Assembly: GCA_030512295.1 (NCBI GenBank)
Contig: JAULSR010000007.1
Coordinates: forward strand, 768,501 to 832,500
DNA from: Bombardia bombarda
Lineage: Eukaryota > Ascomycota > Sordariomycetes > Sordariales > Lasiosphaeriaceae
Reading direction: 5' to 3'
DNA length: 64,000 nt
Positions 22,183 to 34,539 of this stretch are shown in pieces. Numbering within the stretch: the first letter of the stretch is position 1; each line of letters starts with the position of its first letter. The notes beneath the pieces are model-generated. The model had not been told where the DNA came from and made no database searches. It saw nothing but the letters and a program-made list of their open reading frames with translations. A program made the position numbers and the translations under genes.

Positions 22183-22421
22183 TGTAAGAGAAGGCAGGTA
22201 CGCCTAATCAAGGTGGTCACAATGAAGGCAACTGGGCAGGCGAGCAATGAAGATAACTGGGAAGGCGAGCAATGACTGGTATTGGCGTAAGACTTCAACC
22301 TGGCCCTCGCAACGGAAGGTGGGCGAGGGCCGCTGCTTATATACATAGTTGGTAGGATGACTGGCATGTGCTTGGGGATGTGATGACTGGCATGTGCTTG
22401 GGGATGTCCGATGTCCTTACA
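22183..22421. mobile_element. Solo LTR (239 bp) with perfect 5-bp target-site duplication
   Basis: Ends are TGTAAG...CTTACA, a perfect 6-bp inverted terminus of TG..CA form. It is flanked on both sides by TTTTA. GC content is normal and CpA/TpG are abundant, so it has not been mutated by RIP although it lies in RIP-degraded DNA. It contains a 26-bp direct duplication (starting gatgactggcatgtgcttgg) and a second imperfect 25-bp duplication (..actgggcaggcgagcaatg). It is unrelated to the 218-bp LTR family. It therefore inserted after the surrounding gypsy element had decayed, or is too short to be recognised by RIP. Confidence 0.85.
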
Positions 22422-25400
22422 TTTTAATACATTAATATTAGTTTTATAACGGTTTTAAACTTATTTTAAAAAAGTAATAATTTTGTTTTATATTATATAG
22501 AATTATTTAATTAATTTAATAATATGGAAAAACTTTTTTTTTAAGCTTTTATAAACTTAAAGTTCGGGTTTTATAAAGTTTAATATTTATTTTTAAATAA
22601 AAATTATAATTAATAAAAAAAAGAATATATTAATTATTTTTAAAAATATATTATTATTTACGAACTTTATTAAAAAAAGTTAATTTATTTAATTATTTTA
22701 CGTTTAATTAATATAAGTTTATAAATATTATTTTATTTTTATATTTAATCGTTCGGTTTAACCGTTAATTTCGAGGTAAAAAACGGAAAAAGGGTATAAA
22801 ATAATACCGAACTTTTTTAAAAATATTTTTAAAAATAAATATAAATTAAATACTTTATTAAAAATAATTATATTAAAATATTTATAAAATAAATAAACTT
22901 ATTTAAAAAATTATTTAATTAATTTTAAAATATTAAAAATAATTATAAATATATAATATTTTATTTTAATAAATTTATTTATAATTATTAAAATATATTT
23001 ATAAATTTTATTAGTTTTAATATATATAAAAAAAAAAAAAAAATAATTAATAGAAATATTTTTTATAAAATTAATAAAATTAATAATAATTTTAAATATT
23101 TTTAAATAATAATTTTAAAATTTTTATTTTATTATATAATAAATAAATATTATAATAAACCTAAATAATAATAATTATATTTAATTAATAATAAATATAA
23201 TTTATAAAATCGATTATTTTAATCTTTTTAAATATTTTTAATTTAAAAGTATAAATATAATAAATAATTTATAATTAAATTTCGTAATTTTTTAAATCGA
23301 TAAAGATTTTATTTTTAAAATAAACTTTTCCGATTTTATTATATAATTTATATAGGTTATTTATAGTTTTTTTTTTATTTTTAATAATTATATTTTTTAT
23401 TTTTAAAAATTTTAATTTATAATAAAACATTTAATAACATTTTATAAAAAGATTAATTTTTTATAATTTTCGTCGATTAAATTATTTAAATATTTAAAAA
23501 TATCGATATTAATAATATAAAAGTCGAATTCCCCGATAATAAATTATAATTTATATATAATAATAAAATAATTATTATATTTTTAAGAGTTTTTTTGTTA
23601 AAGTTTTTTAAAAAAGTTTTATTAAATTACTTTAATTTAATTAAAAACGGATACGATTTTATAGTTTTTTATTATTGTTTTATTTAAAATATTTTTTAAT
23701 TTATAATTAAATATATTTAAACGATAATTCGTTTTTTAAGTTTATAAATAATAATAAAATTAAATTAAAATAAAAATTTAAATTAATATATTTATTTTAA
23801 AATTAATTATTTATAATAATAAACGTTTTAAAGTTTTTATAATTAATAATAATTTTAAAAGGTTTTAAAGTATTTTTGAATTTCGGTTATTATTTTTTTA
23901 ATATTTTAATAATAATTAATAGTTTTTTATTATAAATATTATAATTATATTTTATATAAAATATTTAAATAAAAAATATATAATTAAATAAAAAATATTA
24001 TTATTTTTTTTTATAAAAAACTTTTTTTATAATTTAATTTAAAGCGTTTATTTTAATTATTATAAATTTAAATTAATTATAAACTTTTAATATTAAAGCT
24101 ATAAAGAATATTTTTTTAAATTATTTAAATGTTTATTAATAGTTTAAAGTTTATTTTTAAAATATATTTTTTTAATAAAATTATAAAATAGTTTTGTTAT
24201 ATCGGAAAATTATTTAATAAAATATTAATAAAATTAATAAATTTTAAAAAATATTAAATTATTTTTTTATAATAATAAAAATTAATCGATTATAGTTTTA
24301 ATTTTTTTTTTTTATTTTAATATTTTTTAAAATAATAATAATACTTAAATATTTAATACGTATAATATAAAATTTATATTTATTAACGTTAATTTATAAG
24401 CTTATTTCCGAGAGTTATTTTAATATTATTTATATATATTAAATATACTTTTTTTCGGAATTAAAATAAATTAAAATATTATTTAAATATATAATTATAT
24501 AATTATTAAATATTTTATATAATATATTATTAATATAATATTAAAATATAATTAATATTTTTTAAAAGTTAAAAAAGTTATTAATAATTCGTATAAATTA
24601 AAACGGGTAATAAAAGTTATTAATTATTTATAGCTTTTTGTTATTTTAATTTTATAAATTATATTTAAAGTTTTATATATTAATAAAAAAAGGTATTTAT
24701 TTTTTAAAAAAATATTATTAACGCTTCGATAATTTTAATAAATACGGACTTTTTTTTTAGTTTTTTAATTAGGAGTAAAAGTATTATAATTTTTATTAAA
24801 AAAGGTCGAATAAACTTTTTTATTAAGTTATTGTCTAGTTAATGTTTAACGATTTTTAGTTTTATCGGTAATATAAATTTAATTTAAATATATAAGAGTT
24901 TATTTCTTAAAATAAATTTTATTTTATAATTATAAAACCGATAAGGCGGTAAAACGTTTACTTTTTAAAGAATAAATATATTTAAAAATTATAGTATTAT
25001 TCGAGGATTTTTTTTTAAGCTTTTTTTTAGATATATATTTTTTATTTAATTTAACGAAAAATTATTTAATATTTTTTTTTATAATTTTTTTTAATAAAAT
25101 AATGTTATTAAAATAATAGTCGATAAAATTATAATATTCGTTTAAAAATAAAGATTTATAATATTTTAAATTCTTTTTTTTTTATATTATTTAATGTATT
25201 AATTTTTCGGGTAATTTTAATATAAAAATTAAATTTTTAATTTATATAATTTTTTCGAATTCCGTTATAATAAATATATTAATTTATATCCTTTTTTATT
25301 TTATTATAAAAAAAAAGTTTTATATATTAAATAATTTAATATTTTAATTATTTATTAGGTTTAAATTAATTATTATAAGCTTATTTTAAATAAAATATCG

Positions 25401-28304
25401 AAAAGTTATTAGAAGCTTTTTTTTTATGCCGGCGATTATTTTAGCCGGTAAAAGTATTTTCTCTCTTTTTAAATAATTTTTTTCGCTTTATAGGATTTAA
25501 TAAGTTACTTTAGTTTTCTTTTATTAAAGATTTTTTCTATTATTATTTAATAAAATATTTTCTTTTATTTATTAACTATTAATATTATTTTATATTATTA
25601 TTATTAAACGGTAACTTCCGTTTTAATAACTTTTTTTAAAACGTAAAAGAATTTTAAAGGTAAATAATAATTATCGTATTTATTAATAAAAATTAAAGAC
25701 TTTTCGCTTTATATTATATAAAAATTATATAATTTTAATTACGGAAAACTAAAGATTAGGGGGTAATTTTTATTTAGGTTAATAATTAATATTTATATAT
25801 ATTTTTTATAATAGCCGATTTTAAATATAAATTTTATATAATTTATAAATTAAATTTTTTTTATTTTATTTATTAATTTTAACGGTTTTAATTTTATAAA
25901 TTTTATATATTAAAATAATGTTTATAAATACTCTTTTATCGTATTTTAAGTTTATTAAAGTTAGGATTTTAATTTTATATTATTATAATATTAAGTAAAA
26001 AAAAAGTAAAATTAAATTGTAATATTGCTTTACTATATTATATAGAACTAGTTTTTTTTTTTTTTTTATTATATTAATTTATAACTTTCGTTAACGATTT
26101 AAAATAAAAATAATAAGTTTCCTTAATTATTAATCTCTTTTATAATAAAGCTTTATTATTAACGTTATTATTAATTTAAATAAAAAGGTGCTTCGGGGTT
26201 ATTAATAGCCGCTTATATAGCGTATCCTCCGCTTTAATTTTAATAATTATTATTTTAATTTTAATAATATTAATTATTATTATAAAATTCGTTATTTTAA
26301 TAATTATTACCTTTTAAATATCTTTCGCGGCCGCCGCTTTAATAATAACTACGGTTATTACTATTATTATAGCTTTTTTATTTTTTTTAATTTTATTAGT
26401 TTTAGTTTTAATTTTTATTATTATCGTTAAATTAATTAATATTTCGACTAGCGTTTTAATTAAAGTTATTTTATCGATCGAAACGTTCTTTTTCGATAGC
26501 TTAAAGCTTACTAGCTACCTTATTCTTATAATTAAATTAAATATAGCCGATATAAATATATTAAATATATATATTATTATAACGACGGAAATTATATTCC
26601 TAGATAAATATTATAGATTTTTTATTATTATAATTAATTATATTAAAGTTTATTAATTTGCCCGCTTTTAAGTTTATAATAATTAAAAATAAAATTTTTT
26701 AATAATTATTAATTATTTAAATTTTATTAATTTTATTAATAATCTTTAATTTTTTTTATTAATTATTAAATTAACGAAATAATCGTATTATCTTTTATAA
26801 TTTTTATTATCCGGGGGATTAAAATTATAGCTTAAAAATTTACGTATTTTTATTAAAACTTTTTATATAAAGTAAATAATTTTATTAAATAGGTTTATAT
26901 TTATAATATTAATTAAAATATTAAATTTTTTAAAAAAAATAACGAATTTAAAAAACTCGTTTAATTAAATAAATTTATCGAATTTTATTTATATTTTTAT
27001 AGCTATATTAACGTTTATAAAACGGTCGATAAGTATTTCGAAAAAAGCTATTATTATTTTTTACTATTAAAAGATTAGGGAATACTTATTAATTCTAATA
27101 CCGGTCATCCTTTTATAAATATTAATTATTACTTTATTTTTTAAATAAATATTTATAAAAATAAGTTTAATATATTCGTTAAAAAAATAATATAAATTAA
27201 AAGTAAAACAATCTAAAATTTTACTCTTTTAATTTTTGAAAACGAACTAATTCTTTATAACGTTTTTATTTTCTCTTACAAAAGCTTTAAATCTTAAAAA
27301 CAAACGTTATTAAGGGGGTTAAAGGACTAGGATATTAAAATGGAAATCTTTTTATTACGAAAATTATCGATTTCAATAACTATTCCGTTACGTTTAATTT
27401 AAATTTAGCTGATTTGGGTTTAAGCCTCGTTAATTTAAACTATAAAATTCTTTAAATTCTTTTAACGGGTATTATTCTTAGCTATAACCCTTTAATAAAC
27501 AATTTATAATTTATTACTTTTTTTAATAAAGTTAATAACGTTAATTTATAATACTATAAATTCTTTTTTAAACTTATTAATTTATAAAAAATACTCGTTT
27601 TTTTAATTAATAAAAATATTCTTTTAATCGATAATAACTCCCATAACGATATTAATCTAAATAAAAATACTCTAAAAAACTTTAAAATCTATATCATTCT
27701 TATTCTTCTTAATTAATTCGATAATTTTTATAACAAACTTAGGAGGGAGCTAGTTAATAAATAAATAATTTATATCATCATTTATACTATTTAAGGTTTG
27801 GGCGAAATAAAAAAGGTTAAATCCTTCGAGGTATTTCGTAAGAGTTGTTTTCTAGGTTGCCTAAAAGGGGGGGTCCGTAGCCGGTGGGCCTATAGGCAGA
27901 GTAAGAATAGCTATAATAGGCTGGTTTAGCTTAATTAATATAAATATAAATATTAAAATACTTATTTTATTAAGGGGTTAATTATAATTATTAACTTAAA
28001 TTATAATTATAATCCTAAGAGTATTAATAATACTTAGTTAAATACTCTAATTAGTTAGGAATTTTTTAATAGTAAGTAGGTCGTTTTAATTGCTAGGTTT
28101 AGGGATACGGCACGCTAGTAAAGCGCCCGAACCAATCTTTTAAAAAAGCTTTAATATATTACGTTATACGTAAACACTTTACAACCGTTCGGTCAACGAA
28201 AATATAAAAAGGATTTTATAGTAACGTAAGGAAAAGGCTTTTTAATAATCTCGGAAAGATTATAAGAAAATAATTACGCGCAATGCAGTTAAGGTACAAC
28301 TAAT

Positions 28305-28522
28305 TATAACGGGCTAAACCTTAGGTGCACTTTATAATAATTATAATTGCATGCCGAAACTAACTATCCGTGTGCCCAAGCCAGGGTTTTATCCCTAGGA
28401 GAGCTAACTAAGGTATTAATTAAGATGCTAATTAAGGGGCTGTTACGTGTTAGTGCCTTAGCGCCAAGGCGCTAATACTCTACGAGCTATTCCACGCTTA
28501 GGAGCGGGCTAAGCCCGTAATA
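28305..28522 (-). repeat. 5' LTR of the gypsy element (218 bp, moderately RIP-mutated)
   Basis: Same length as the other two copies. Differences from the 21323 copy are overwhelmingly G-to-A and C-to-T, for example tgtgacgggctgaacc becoming tataacgggctaaacc. Confidence 0.85.
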
Positions 28523-31461
28523 TTAATACCGGCGAAAGCGAAGCCGAAATTAAGGCTAATTTCGAAACTTAATTAACTGTAAAAATAATATTTAAATTAA
28601 AGTTTAAGAGCTTTTTAACGGTATACAGCCCGGTTAACGGTAAGGAAATAATTAACCTTTTTAATAATTAAACGATAATATATATATATAATAACGATAA
28701 TCGATTTTTTTAAACGATTTCCAAACGAACTTATATCTTTTTTTATTTTAAAAGCTAATATAATTTAAAAATTTTTTAAAGTATTATATTTAATATAAAT
28801 ATAATAAGTATATTAATAGTTAATAAGAATTAAGTTAAAATATTTTAAAAAAAAGTTCCGAATATTAAAATCAATATTATATACGGTTTAAAAATAACCC
28901 GGAAAATATATCTTTTAAAACCGTAGCCGTAAAAACTCCTTTTAAAATTATTAATTTCTAAATCGTTTTAATAAATATTTTATTTTTATTTTATTTTTCG
29001 AATATAAATAAATACGGTATTTACTTTAATAATATTTTTAATATTTTAATTTATCGAAATAAAGGCTATTTTTAATTTTTATTAAATAATATAAAAAAAA
29101 CTATTATATAATATTATTTAATAAAAATAGAATTACGTTAATTATATCGATAATTCGGTTATTCGATAATAAAACGCTTATATAAAGTATTTATATAAAC
29201 AAATTATAATAATTTAAATTATAACGTTATTAAAAAAATTAATAAGTTTTATTATTAATATTAAATATAAAGTAAATTTACCTTCTATAATAATATTAAT
29301 TTTAATTACCGAATAATAATAAATATTATATATATTAATAAAAAGCTAATTATTTATATTATTAATAAAGCTACTTTTTTTTAAGTTATATAATTCTTTT
29401 AAAAAATAATAATAAAAATAATATAAAATATAATCCGGGCTATATAAATCGATATATATATTAAACTATTTAATATTATTATTATTAATATAAAAATTAA
29501 CTTTATAGTGGAAAAATTCGTTAATAACGCCCGTAATATATCGATTAAAATTAAAAAAATTCCCGTTAAAGTTTATAATTTTATCGGTAAATTAAAGTAA
29601 TATTATAAACTATTTAAACAAATATATAAAATTATTATAGTAAATTTATAAAGTATTAATATTATAGTAAATTAAACTCTTTAAATAGTTATTAAAATAA
29701 TTAATAATATTATAAATTTAAATAGTTTAATATTTATATTCTTTATTTTCGAAATATATTTTCGGATAATTAATTTATTACCTTAATTTTTTTCTATTAA
29801 AATATATATAAAAATAATATAAAAAATAATAATAAAAATACGTATTTTTAAGGTAAAGAGATAAATATCCGAAGCTTTAAATACTTGTAATAGCCCGAAT
29901 AATTTAAAAATACTTAACTTCCTTCTTTAAAGCGAAATAAAGGTATAGCGAGAAGCTTATAAATGGACCGGCCTATATATATTATTCGTATGCAATAAAA
30001 AAACTTATATAATTAAAATTAATGGTAAACTTATTAATTTCTATATTATAATAATTAAATTATACTATTGTAATAATTTAATTATTATTTTAATTTAAAA
30101 TAAAATTAAAAGATTTTATAATAATAATAATTATAATAACGAATAAACTCTTTTATAAGAAAAAACCCAAATATTAAAGCGGTAAGGACGCCCCTTTAGG
30201 TTAAAGAATAAAGCGAAGCTAAATCTTAATATAAATATAGCGATAATTAAGGGTATAAACCTTATAATAACTTATTTAATAGCGAAAAAGATTGAAAACT
30301 ATAATTTAATAGTTCGATTCCGTTAAAAAAAGAAAATTCTAATAACTAGCGAACTTTTTTCCCTTTTTAATTAAAAGGAAGTCGAAGTTTTTATTAAACG
30401 AAATATTTTTATATTTTAAAAGTACGACCCGGAAAAATATAAGGGTATATATATCTTTAAATCGCGTATAATATAAAAGGTTAAAGGTAAAGAAATAAAC
30501 TTTTCGTATAAGAAATCCCGGCTTATAATATAAAGCTATAACGATTAAAGCAAAGAATTAATATTAACGTAAAGCTTTATAATTTAACGAGCGAATTAAC
30601 GAATTTTAATTACCTTAATACCCTCTTTAATCCGGCAGGAAATAATGTTATAAATCCGAAATATTACGTAAATATATATATAATTTATAATAATATTTTA
30701 ACGTATAATTTTAACTTATTTTCCTAAGTAAATTCGTTATAATTATTTAAAAAAGATAATTATAAAAGTAATTAAACCGTTATATAATATAACTGAAGTA
30801 AATATATATTAATAAATAATTTATTTTAAGTATTATTAAAACCGATTAAATATAAATATATTAACTTATAATCTATACTTATTAATTATATTAAACGATT
30901 TAAAATATTTTATAATCGTTAATATATAAATTAATAATATAATTAACCTTAATAATTTAAGTTTTAAAATTTTAGAAAAAAAAATAATTAAAAAAGCTAA
31001 GTTTATAATTAAACTAAAGCAAAAATTAACTCCGGCTAACCCGCTTACGTTTAATAAATATATTTTAACTTTCCGAAAAAATAATATATTAGCTTTATAA
31101 TAAAAAAAGTAAAATAAAAAGCTTAAGATTATAATTAATATTTAAAAATACGTTAAATAATAAATATACAACGTATATATCATATCGATTTATTAACTTA
31201 AGGCTGCATTCAACTTATCGGCGGCAATATAATATAAAAAACCTACAAAAAAAAACGTTACTAAAATAAATAAACAAATTAAATAACAAATAAAATATAT
31301 TAACCGAAGTATTAATTATATTCCCCTCGACCTACGTATAGTTAAATTATTCGTTTATATAAACGCTTTATTCGCTAATAATAAAGACCTAAGCTTATAA
31401 ATCGGATATGTAATCTTTTTAACGAATAAAAAGACGGATAAAAGAAGTTTTATAATAATAA
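28523..31461 (+). mobile_element. RIP-degraded Ty1/copia-type retrotransposon polymerase, interrupted at its 3' side
   Basis: One plus-strand frame, ignoring stops, keeps a recognisable copia reverse-transcriptase/RNase H region: KEVEVFIKRN, then KYDPEKYKG and IFKSRI (around 30370-30475), KKSRLII and KELILT (30510-30570), and near the right end AAFNLSAA, YIPLDLRIVKLFVY and FANNKDL, IGYVIF (31205-31415). The interrupting stops sit where CAA, CAG or TGG codons are expected, as RIP would produce. The frame ends abruptly at 31461, where the LTR of another element begins, so that element probably inserted into this one. The left boundary is the 28522 LTR edge. No own LTR was identified. Confidence 0.75.
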
Positions 31462-31679
31462 TGTCACGGGCCTAGCCCGCTCCTAGGCGTGGAATAGCTC
31501 GTGGGGTACTAGCGCCTTAGCGCCTTGGCACTAGCACGTGACAGCCCCTTAGTCAGCATTTTAGTCAGGACCTTAGTCAGCCTTCTTAAGGATAAAACCC
31601 TAGCTTAGGCACCCGGATAATTAATTCTAGCGTGCAATTATAAATATTATAAAGTGTATCTAAAGTTTAGCCCGTTATA
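31462..31679 (+). repeat. LTR of the truncated inverted gypsy copy (218 bp)
   Basis: TGTCACGGGCC...CCCGTTATA. The outer half is almost unmutated; the half facing the element interior carries many C-to-T and G-to-A changes. Confidence 0.85.
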
Positions 31680-34098
31680 ATTAGTTGCACCTTAATTATA
31701 CTGCATATAATTATTTTCTTATAATCTTTCCGAAATTATTAAAAAGCCCTTTCTTTATGTTATTATAAGATCTTTTTATATTTTCGTTGACCGAACGGTT
31801 GCGAAATGTTTGTATATAATATAACATATTAAAGTTTTTTAAAAGACCGGTTCGAGCGCCTTATTAGCGTGCCGTATCCTTAAACCTAGTAATTAAAACA
31901 ACCCACTTACTATTAAAATTCTGGACTAATTAAAGCATTTAATTAAATATTATTAGTATTTTTAAAATTATAATTATAATTTAAATTAATAATTATAATT
32001 AACCTTTTAATAAAATAAATATTTTAATACTTATATTTATATTAATTAAATTAAACTAGCTTATTATAGTTATTTTACTTTATTTACAAGCTCTCCGGCT
32101 ACGGATCCCCCCTTTTAAATAACTTAAAAAGTAACTTTTATGAAATATTTCGAAAAATTTAACCTTTTTTATTTCGCCTAAGCCTTAAATAGTATAAATA
32201 ATAATACGGATTATTTATTTATTAATTAACTCCTTTTTAAGTTTATTATAAAAATTATTAAATTAATTAAAAAGAACGAGAATAATATAAATTTTAAAGC
32301 TTTTTAAAGTATTTTTATTTAAATTAATATTATTATAAGAATTATTATCAATTAAAAGAATACTTTTATTAATTAAAAAAATAAATATTTTTATAAATTA
32401 ATAAGTTTAAAAAAAAATTTATAATATTATAAATTAATATTATTAATCTTATTAATAAAAATATTAACCTTATTAAAAAAAATAATAAACTATAAACTAT
32501 TTATTAAAAAGTTATAATTAAAAACAATATTTATTAAAAGAATTTAAAGAACTTTATAATTTAAATTAATAATATTTAAACCCAAATTAATTAAATTTAA
32601 ATTAAATATAATAAAATAATTACTAAAATCGATAACTTTCGTAATAAAAAAACTCTCATTTTTAATATCTTAATCTTTTAACCCCTTTAATAATATTCGC
32701 CTTTAAAATTTAAAACTTTTATAAAAGAAAATAAAAACGTTATAAAAAATTAGCTTACTTTCGAAAATTAAAAAAGTAAAATTTTAAACTATTTTGCTTT
32801 TAATTTATATTATTTTTTAATAAACGTATTAAATTTATTTTTATAAATATTTATTTAAAAAATAAAGTAATAATTAATATTTATAAAAAAATAACTAATA
32901 TTAGAATTAATAAATATTTTTTAATCTTTTAACGGTAAAAAATAATAACGGCTTTTTTTAAAATATTTACCGACCGTTTTATAAACATTAATATAACTAT
33001 AAAAATATAAATAAAATTTAATAAATTTACTTAATTAAGCGAATTTTTTAAATTCGTTACTTTCTTTTAAAAATTTAATATTTTAATTAATATTATAAAT
33101 ATAAACCTATCTAATAAAATCATTTATTTTATGTAAAAAGTCTTAATAGAAATATATAAGTTTTTAAACTATAATTTTAATCCCCGGGCAATAAAGATTA
33201 TAAAAAATAATATAACTATTTCGCTAGTTTAATAACTAATAAAAAAAAACTAAAAATCATTAATAAAACTAATAAAACCTAAATAATTAATAATTATTAA
33301 AAGTCTTTATTTTTAACTATTATAAACCTAAAAACGGGCAAGCTAATAAACCTTAACATAATTAATTATAATAATAAAAAATCTATAATATTTATTTAAA
33401 AATATAATTTCCGTCGCCGTAATAATATATATATTTAATACGCTTATATCGGTTATATTTAATTTAATTATAAAAATAAAATAGCTAATAAGCCTTAAAC
33501 TATCGGAAAAAAACATTTCGACCGATAAAATAATTCTAATTAAAACGCCGGCCGAAGTATTAATTAGTTTAACGACGATAATAAAAATTAAAACTAAAAC
33601 TAATAAAATTAAAAAAGATAAAAAAGCTATAATAACGGTAATAACTATAACTATAATTAAAACGGCGGCTACAAAAGATATTCGGAAAATAATAATTATT
33701 AAAATAATAGATTTTATAATAATAATTAACATTATTAAAATTAAAATAATAACTATTAAAATTAAAACGAAAAATATATTATATAAACGGCTATTAATAA
33801 CCTTAAAGCACCCCTTTACCTAAGTTAATAATAATAACGTTAATAATAAAGCTTTATTATAAAGGAGATTAATAATTAAAGAAATTTATTATTTTCGCTT
33901 TAAATCGTTAGCGAAGGTTATAAATTAATATAATTAAAAAAAAAAAAAACTAATTTTATATAATATAATAAAGCAATATTATAATTTAATTTTTTTTTTT
34001 TTTATTTAATACTATAATAACGTAAAATTAAAATCTTAATTTTAATAAACTTAAAATAAGACGGAAAAGTATTTATAAATATTATTTTAATATATAAT
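31462..34098 (+). mobile_element. Second copy of the same gypsy element, inverted and truncated at its 3' side
   Basis: Begins with a 218-bp LTR in plus orientation (TGTCACGGGCC at 31462) and continues as the inverted counterpart of 28522-25903. Shared landmarks include the ACCGAACGGTTG-type segment near 31790 and its complement near 28190, and the GGTGCTTC/GAAGCACC-type segments near 26190 and 33815. Homology stops at about 34098, which is also where the AT-rich block ends and normal DNA resumes. Only about the 5' 2.6 kb of a 7.2-kb element is present. A 129-codon frame at 33343-33732 is a chance product of the base bias. Confidence 0.8.
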
Positions 34099-34109
34099 TG
34101 TCGGATTTA

Positions 34110-34160
34110 CGATCAATCAGAGGCATATAGCCGTCAGGCTGTGACGGCTATGATTGGTCG
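34110..34160. repeat. Inverted repeat just outside the transposon block
   Basis: A perfect 10-bp stem (atagccgtca / tgacggctat, 34127-34136 and 34142-34151) with a 5-base loop, nested within an outer 10-bp arm pair (cgatcaatca / tgattggtcg, 9 of 10 matching). Confidence 0.7.
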
Positions 34161-34539
34161 ACAGGATGCAAAACAGTGGGGATTGGTCACGTGTCCCAGG
34201 AACCCCTCCAAACACCACCCACTTCCTGTCCCCGTAGTTCGTGATCCTTTTAGATAGACAAGCAGATCAATATAACAATAATAACCCCCAACCAACCCGT
34301 TCTCTACAGTTACTATAGTGACTCGTACGAATGACCTTGTCATTCCAACAGAAGTGTAACATAGGTCGAATTAATCTGACTGTACAATCAAGATAGCCAA
34401 AGACGATTACATTGATAACCCCCCAAATATCTGAAATATCATGTCATGTGCAACGAAATTACCAATTCGCTCTAAACCACCCAGACTAGAACCCTTACCC
34501 GGAGACAGTTTCATGTGTAAGGGACATACAGTGATCGCG

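Larger units (their letters stand above)
21323..28522 (-). mobile_element. Full-length RIP-mutated Ty3/gypsy-type LTR retrotransposon (7.2 kb)
   Basis: Bounded by two 218-bp LTRs in the same orientation (21323-21540 and 28305-28522). Read on the minus strand, the element starts with the 28522 LTR. A purine-rich tract (agacaaggggtag, complement of 21542-21556) abuts the 21540 LTR, as a polypurine tract should next to a 3' LTR. The interior is extremely AT-rich, with C kept mostly in CpG and almost no CpA/TpG, the RIP signature, and all frames are full of stops. At 24955-24911 (minus) the frame still reads VLPPYRFYNYKIK, the decayed LPPxRxxDHxIxL entry of gypsy reverse transcriptase. A younger solo LTR is nested at 22183-22421. 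No clean target duplication is visible at the outer ends. Non-functional. Confidence 0.85.

Noticed and set aside
33343..33732. 129-codon Ile-rich frame in the AT-rich block
   Set aside because: Chance product of extreme base bias within a RIP-mutated element; no ordered motifs.
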